Assembly: GCF_900100695.1 (NCBI RefSeq)
Contig: NZ_FNCF01000001.1
Coordinates: 1 to 64,000, forward strand
Direction: 5' to 3'
Source: Klenkia brasiliensis
Lineage (GTDB): Bacteria; Actinomycetota; Actinomycetes; Mycobacteriales; Geodermatophilaceae
Length of the DNA: 64,000 bases
Part shown: piece after piece, positions 60,785-64,000 of the stretch
Layout: every line of letters begins with the position of its first letter
Position numbering within the stretch: the first letter of the stretch is position 1
The notes under the pieces: model-generated
The model's database searches: none
What the model saw: the letters and a program-made list of their open reading frames with translations, nothing else
Told to the model about the DNA's origin: nothing
Position numbers and translations under genes: made by a program

Positions 60785-62509
60785 TCACTGCACCGTCCAC
60801 GTCTCGGAGTTCCAGAGCGGACCGGCCTGCGTCGAGTTGTCCTCGACGTTGCTGATCGAGCTCTGGTAGGCGATGAACGTGGGCTTCTGGTACAGCGGCA
60901 CCGTGGCGACCTGGCCCCAGAGCAGGGCGTCGATCTGGTTGCCCAGCTCGGCCTGCTTGTCGGGGTCGGGCTCGACCTGGAACTGCGCGAACAGGTCGTC
61001 GATCTCCTGGGTGCCCTGGCGGGAGTAGTTCTGCCCGATGGCGTCACCCTGCGGCTGCTCGTAGATCGACTGCGTGGCACCGCGGAACGGCGACCCGACC
61101 CAGGCGAAGACGGCGGCCTGGAAGCCACCGGCCTCCAGCGAGGTCGGCTTGTCCGCGCCGGCGAAGATGTCCGGGTTGGCGTTGAACGTCGCCTCGATGC
61201 CGGCCTCGGCCAGCTGCGGGATCATGACCTCGATGGTGGTCTGGCGCAGCGGGTTGTTGGCGGTGGTGTCGATCTGCACCGTCAGCCGCTGGCCGTTCTT
61301 GGCGTAGACGCCGTCGGACCCGAGAACCCAGCCGGCACCCTCGAGGGTCTGCTTGGCCAGCGCGGTGTTCTTGGTCTTGTACTCGTCGGGCGCGGTGTCC
61401 TGGTACTGCGGCTGGTTGTTGAAGTAGATCCGGTTCTCCAGCACCGTCGCGTCGGAGGAGAACTGGCCGACGGTCTGGTCGACGATCTCCTGCCGGTCCA
61501 GGGCCATGGTGAAGGCCTGGCGCACGGCGAGCTCGGAGAGCGGGCCGTAGGTGGTGTTGAAGTCCAGGTGCTCGAAGGACAGACCGAAGGTCACGTCGCT
61601 GGAGACGTTGGGCTCCAGGCCCTGGATCTGGTCGACCAGGTCCAGCTGCGGCTGCGGGTAGATCACGCCGAGCTCACCGGACTGGATGCCCTGCACGGCG
61701 GTGGTCGGGTCGTTGCCGATGTTCTGCACGACCAGCTGGGCCAGCCCGGTCGGCTCGCCCCACCACTCGGGGTTCGGCGTCAGGACGACGATCTGGCCGC
61801 CGACGTCGATGTTCTCCTTCTTGATCTGCCACGGCCCGGCGGAGATGTCCCCGACGATGCCGTCGGCGATCGGCCAGCCGTTGGTGATCGTGTCGCACAG
61901 CGCGACCGGGTCCTCGTTGTCCATCAGGTGCGCCGGCAGCAGGTTGCCGAACAGCGACTGCCAGTCGGAGAACGGGGTGGAGTAGGTGACGGTGACGGTC
62001 TTGTCGTCGTCGCCGGCCTCGACCGAGGCGATCTGCTCGTAGCCGGTCGTGCCCAGGAGCGAAGCGCAGCCGCCGTCGGCCGGGTCGCTGGAGCGGTTGG
62101 CCCGCCAGGTGAACTCGAAGTCCTCGGCGGTGATCGGGGTGCCGTCGCTCCACACCGCGTCGGGGTTGATGACGTAGGTGTTGACCTGGCCGCCGCCGGA
62201 GGTGTCCAGCTCGGGCTCGGAGGCCAGCAGGTCCTGGTCCCACTTCACGCTGAAGTCGGGCTCGACGACGTAGGGGCCGGGGAGGACCCGGATGAGCAGG
62301 TTGGCCACGGAGGTGGCGTTGCCCGCCGCGATGTAGGGGAAGAGGTTCTCCGGGAAGTCCGTGGACTCACCGAAGACGACGCGGCCCTGCCCGGAGGACC
62401 CGGACTCACCGCCCCCACCGCTGCTGCTGCCGCCGCCGCAGGCCGACAGCACCATCGCGCCGGCGATGCCGGTCGCGAGGAGCGCTGCGCCGCGCTTGCT
62501 GAACTTCAC
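60785..62509 (-). CDS. ABC transporter substrate-binding lipoprotein (OppA/DppA, family 5)
   Basis: 574 residues. A signal peptide with lipobox LSAC near residue 24, a Gly/Ser linker, then a SBP_bac_5 domain (WSDGTPITAEDFEFTWRAN, AVRQAFTMALDRQEIV). Captures peptides or similar molecules for the importer encoded next to it. The GTG follows GGGAGG. The ligand is not known. Confidence 0.92.
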   Translation of the reverse strand: MKFSKRGAALLATGIAGAMVLSACGGGSSSGGGGESGSSGQGRVVFGESTDFPENLFPYIAAGNATSVANLLIRVLPGPYVVEPDFSVKWDQDLLASEPELDTSGGGQVNTYVINPDAVWSDGTPITAEDFEFTWRANRSSDPADGGCASLLGTTGYEQIASVEAGDDDKTVTVTYSTPFSDWQSLFGNLLPAHLMDNEDPVALCDTITNGWPIADGIVGDISAGPWQIKKENIDVGGQIVVLTPNPEWWGEPTGLAQLVVQNIGNDPTTAVQGIQSGELGVIYPQPQLDLVDQIQGLEPNVSSDVTFGLSFEHLDFNTTYGPLSELAVRQAFTMALDRQEIVDQTVGQFSSDATVLENRIYFNNQPQYQDTAPDEYKTKNTALAKQTLEGAGWVLGSDGVYAKNGQRLTVQIDTTANNPLRQTTIEVMIPQLAEAGIEATFNANPDIFAGADKPTSLEAGGFQAAVFAWVGSPFRGATQSIYEQPQGDAIGQNYSRQGTQEIDDLFAQFQVEPDPDKQAELGNQIDALLWGQVATVPLYQKPTFIAYQSSISNVEDNSTQAGPLWNSETWTVQ

Positions 62510-62652
62510 GTTCGAATGCCTCCCTCGACCCGCCCGAGGCGGGGGGAACTGACCTGGTCTGCCCGTCCGGGCACGATCGGCACCCGGACCGGACTGTGGA
62601 CGAGCCGCGCCGGACCTGGCCGACAGCTGTCGGTCCGGGTACGACCAGGAGG

Positions 62653-62681
62653 ACACTAGGCAGACCGTGGGGGGGCGTCCA
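62653..62681 (-). promoter_or_regulatory. Predicted promoter of the peptide importer
   Basis: Minus strand: TGGACG (62676-62681), a 17-nt spacer and TAGTGT (62653-62658). The leader to the GTG would be about 137 nt. Confidence 0.45.
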
Positions 62682-62751
62682 CGACCGTCACCGATTTGTG
62701 ACCTGGGCTCACGACCTGCAGGAATTTCCCAGCATTCGCCCGGAACGACGA

Positions 62752-62769
62752 CGTCACGGCGGCGTGACG
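62752..62769. repeat. Inverted repeat in the oppA/csbD intergenic region
   Basis: CGTCACG-GCGG-CGTGACG, a perfect 7-4-7 dyad about 70 nt upstream of the predicted -35 of oppA; a possible regulator site. Confidence 0.45.
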
Positions 62770-62986
62770 GCTGGATTTCCTGCGGCCCCACGGACCCCTG
62801 GCCGGATTCCTTGCAGCGCGGCCGGTGCCGGGGACGACGGGGAACCGGCGGCGGACGGGGCGCGGGACCGGTCCCACCACACCGCCGGGGCCTGCCAGGG
62901 AATCGGCAGGTGCGAGCAGGTGTGACCGGTGGGGCCCCGGGTAGTGCCGAACTCGACCGCGTACGACGACCTCGAGGGAGAAGACC

Positions 62987-63157
62987 ATGAGCGCCGTGGA
63001 CAAGATCAAGAACAAGGCCGAGGAGCTGCTGGGTCAGGGCAAGGAGGCCGCGGGCAACGCGACCGACAACGACCGCCTCCGCGCCGAGGGCCAGGGCGAC
63101 CAGGCCAGCGCCAACACCAAGCAGGCCGGCGAGAAGGTCAAGGACATCTTCAAGTAG
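62987..63157 (+). CDS. CsbD-family stress protein
   Basis: 56 residues, MSAVDKIKNKAEELLGQGKE, then ATDNDRLRAEGQGDQASANTKQ in part: small, hydrophilic and helical, as CsbD proteins. The ATG follows GAGGGAGAAGACC. CsbD-like genes rise in many bacteria under general stress; their mode of action is unknown. A hairpin terminator follows. Confidence 0.92.
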   Translation: MSAVDKIKNKAEELLGQGKEAAGNATDNDRLRAEGQGDQASANTKQAGEKVKDIFK

Positions 63158-63167
63158 GCCGCTCGAC

Positions 63168-63201
63168 GGAGGGCCGTCCCGCGACAGCGGGACGGCCCTC
63201 C
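63168..63201 (+). terminator. Terminator hairpin after csbD
   Basis: 15-bp perfect stem GGAGGGCCGTCCCGC with its complement and a GACA loop, 10 nt after the csbD stop. No U-tract, as often in actinobacteria. Confidence 0.8.
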
Positions 63202-63253
63202 GTGCTGTCCGGGGGCTTGTGGTCGCCCCCCACCGGGGTCACGATGGCTGGTG

Positions 63254-64000
63254 ATGATGAGCAAGGCTCACGATGTCCCCGTCCCGTCGGCCGCGTACGA
63301 CGCCGCCTCCGCGGCCGTCGAGGCCGCCCTGGCCGCCGGCGCCCGCTACGCCGACGCCCGGCTGGTCGACCGCCGCACCGAGTCCATGACGGCGCGCGAC
63401 GGCGACGTCCGCACGCTGGACCAGAGCACCACCGCAGGACTCGGCGTCCGCGCCCTGGTGGGGTCCTCCTGGGGTTTCGCCGCCCTGGGTGACCCCGACG
63501 GCGACGCCGCCTGCCGCGCCACCGGCGCGCGTGCCACCGCCATCGCGCAGGCCTCCGCCGCCGTCGCCGGGCCCGACGTCGACCTGCTGCCGGCGCAGGC
63601 GCACGTCGACACCTGGGCCAGCGGGTGCACCGAGGACCCGTTCGCGGTGTCGCTGGCCGAGAAGGGCGACCTGCTCACCGGGGTCACCGCGACGATGCGT
63701 GCCGCCGGGGTCGCCGTCGCCGAGGCGCTGTACCAGGCGTGGGACACCCGGACCGCGTTCGTCTCCAGCGAGGGCGCCCGCATCGGCCAGCACGTCCGCG
63801 AGTGCGGCGCCGGCATGCACTGCCTGACCGTCGGCGAGGACGAGACCCAGCGCCGCTCCTACCCCGCCTTCCGCGGCCAGTACGGCACCCGCGGCTTCGA
63901 GCTGGTGCGCGAGCTGGACCTGCCCGCCCACGCCGAGCGGATCGCCGCCGAGGCCACCGCGCTGCTCACCGCACCGCCCTGCCCGTCCGGGCGCACCACG
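63254..64000 (+). CDS. TldD/PmbA-family metallopeptidase (3' truncated)
   Basis: The first 249 residues are in the window, ending mid-gene. A N-terminal TldD/PmbA domain: ARYADARLVDRRTESMTARDG, GLGVRALVGSSWGFAAL, and a AFVSSEGARIGQ strand. The catalytic HExxxH would lie beyond the end. These proteins with a partner cleave unfolded peptides or mature antibiotic precursors. ATG at 63254 or 63257. Confidence 0.9.
   Translation, partial: MMSKAHDVPVPSAAYDAASAAVEAALAAGARYADARLVDRRTESMTARDGDVRTLDQSTTAGLGVRALVGSSWGFAALGDPDGDAACRATGARATAIAQASAAVAGPDVDLLPAQAHVDTWASGCTEDPFAVSLAEKGDLLTGVTATMRAAGVAVAEALYQAWDTRTAFVSSEGARIGQHVRECGAGMHCLTVGEDETQRRSYPAFRGQYGTRGFELVRELDLPAHAERIAAEATALLTAPPCPSGRTT

Larger units (their letters stand above)
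62510..62986. other. 477-nt intergenic region with oppA promoter and inverted repeats
   Basis: Between the divergent oppA-type gene and csbD. It holds a minus-strand promoter (62653-62681), an inverted repeat CGTCACG-GCGG-CGTGACG at 62752-62769 (possible operator), and GGAATTTCC/GGATTTCC motifs at about 62721 and 62773. I found no ORF with coding character. Confidence 0.5.

Overview
The window is 64 kb of very GC-rich DNA, densely coded on both strands, with many GTG starts and 4-base stop/start overlaps (ATGA, GTGA). It comes from a high-GC actinobacterium. The mycothiol gene mshB, the actinobacterial dapD and mrp types, the DUF222/13E12 HNH gene and the sigE-rseA-htrA-tatB block support this. 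The gene style suggests the Geodermatophilaceae neighbourhood (Geodermatophilus, Blastococcus, Modestobacter), but that is inference, since no rRNA gene is present. I saw no tRNA, rRNA, CRISPR array, insertion sequence or prophage.

Layout. 0-3 kb: the end of a GT2-GtrA lipid-sugar transferase overlapping a GT39 membrane glycosyltransferase. 3-13 kb: acyl-CoA dehydrogenase, DUF4190 protein, CitE-like CoA lyase, EamA/PhzF pair, a soluble PRC-MgtE_N-CBS protein with DUF1003, a CHY-finger/SRPBCC/PLP-decarboxylase operon, a molbindin and an AzlCD exporter. 13-23 kb: mrp, tatB, htrA, rseA, sigE, a methyltransferase, a 2'-5' RNA ligase-like protein, glgC and glgA. 23-26 kb: a cobalamin riboswitch controlling a BtuFCD-type importer. 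26-34 kb: luciferase-like oxidoreductase, APP1-like phosphatase, hydrolase, carotenoid desaturase-like enzyme, an uncharacterised 482-residue protein, leucyl aminopeptidase joined in frame to a small antitoxin-like protein, DUF3117 and tag.

34-47 kb is the most accessory part. It holds a TetR-controlled DrrAB-like exporter with two operators, a sugar epimerase, a DUF222-HNH nuclease gene with a LexA-like box and palindromes at both ends, an EamA transporter, an ECF-type sigma factor with a membrane partner, a polytopic membrane protein, two small glycosyltransferases and a molybdoenzyme carrying an internal Tat motif. 47-56 kb: DivIVA-like, LOG family, dapE/dapD, hydrolase, transglycosylase-like protein, dapC with a 7Fe ferredoxin, GNAT and mshB. 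56-63 kb: an oligopeptide-type importer (permeases, two ATPases and a lipoprotein). The window ends with csbD and the start of a TldD/PmbA peptidase.

Several parts form working units: envelope stress (sigE, rseA, htrA, tatB), glycogen or maltose-1-phosphate synthesis (glgC, glgA), lysine/diaminopimelate synthesis (dapC, dapD, dapE), B12 uptake and peptide uptake. Gene order from mrp to mshB broadly follows the Mycobacterium tuberculosis Rv1170-Rv1229 region, interrupted by accessory inserts. Many genes without a Shine-Dalgarno have a TANNNT box 6-8 nt before the start codon, so leaderless transcription looks common.
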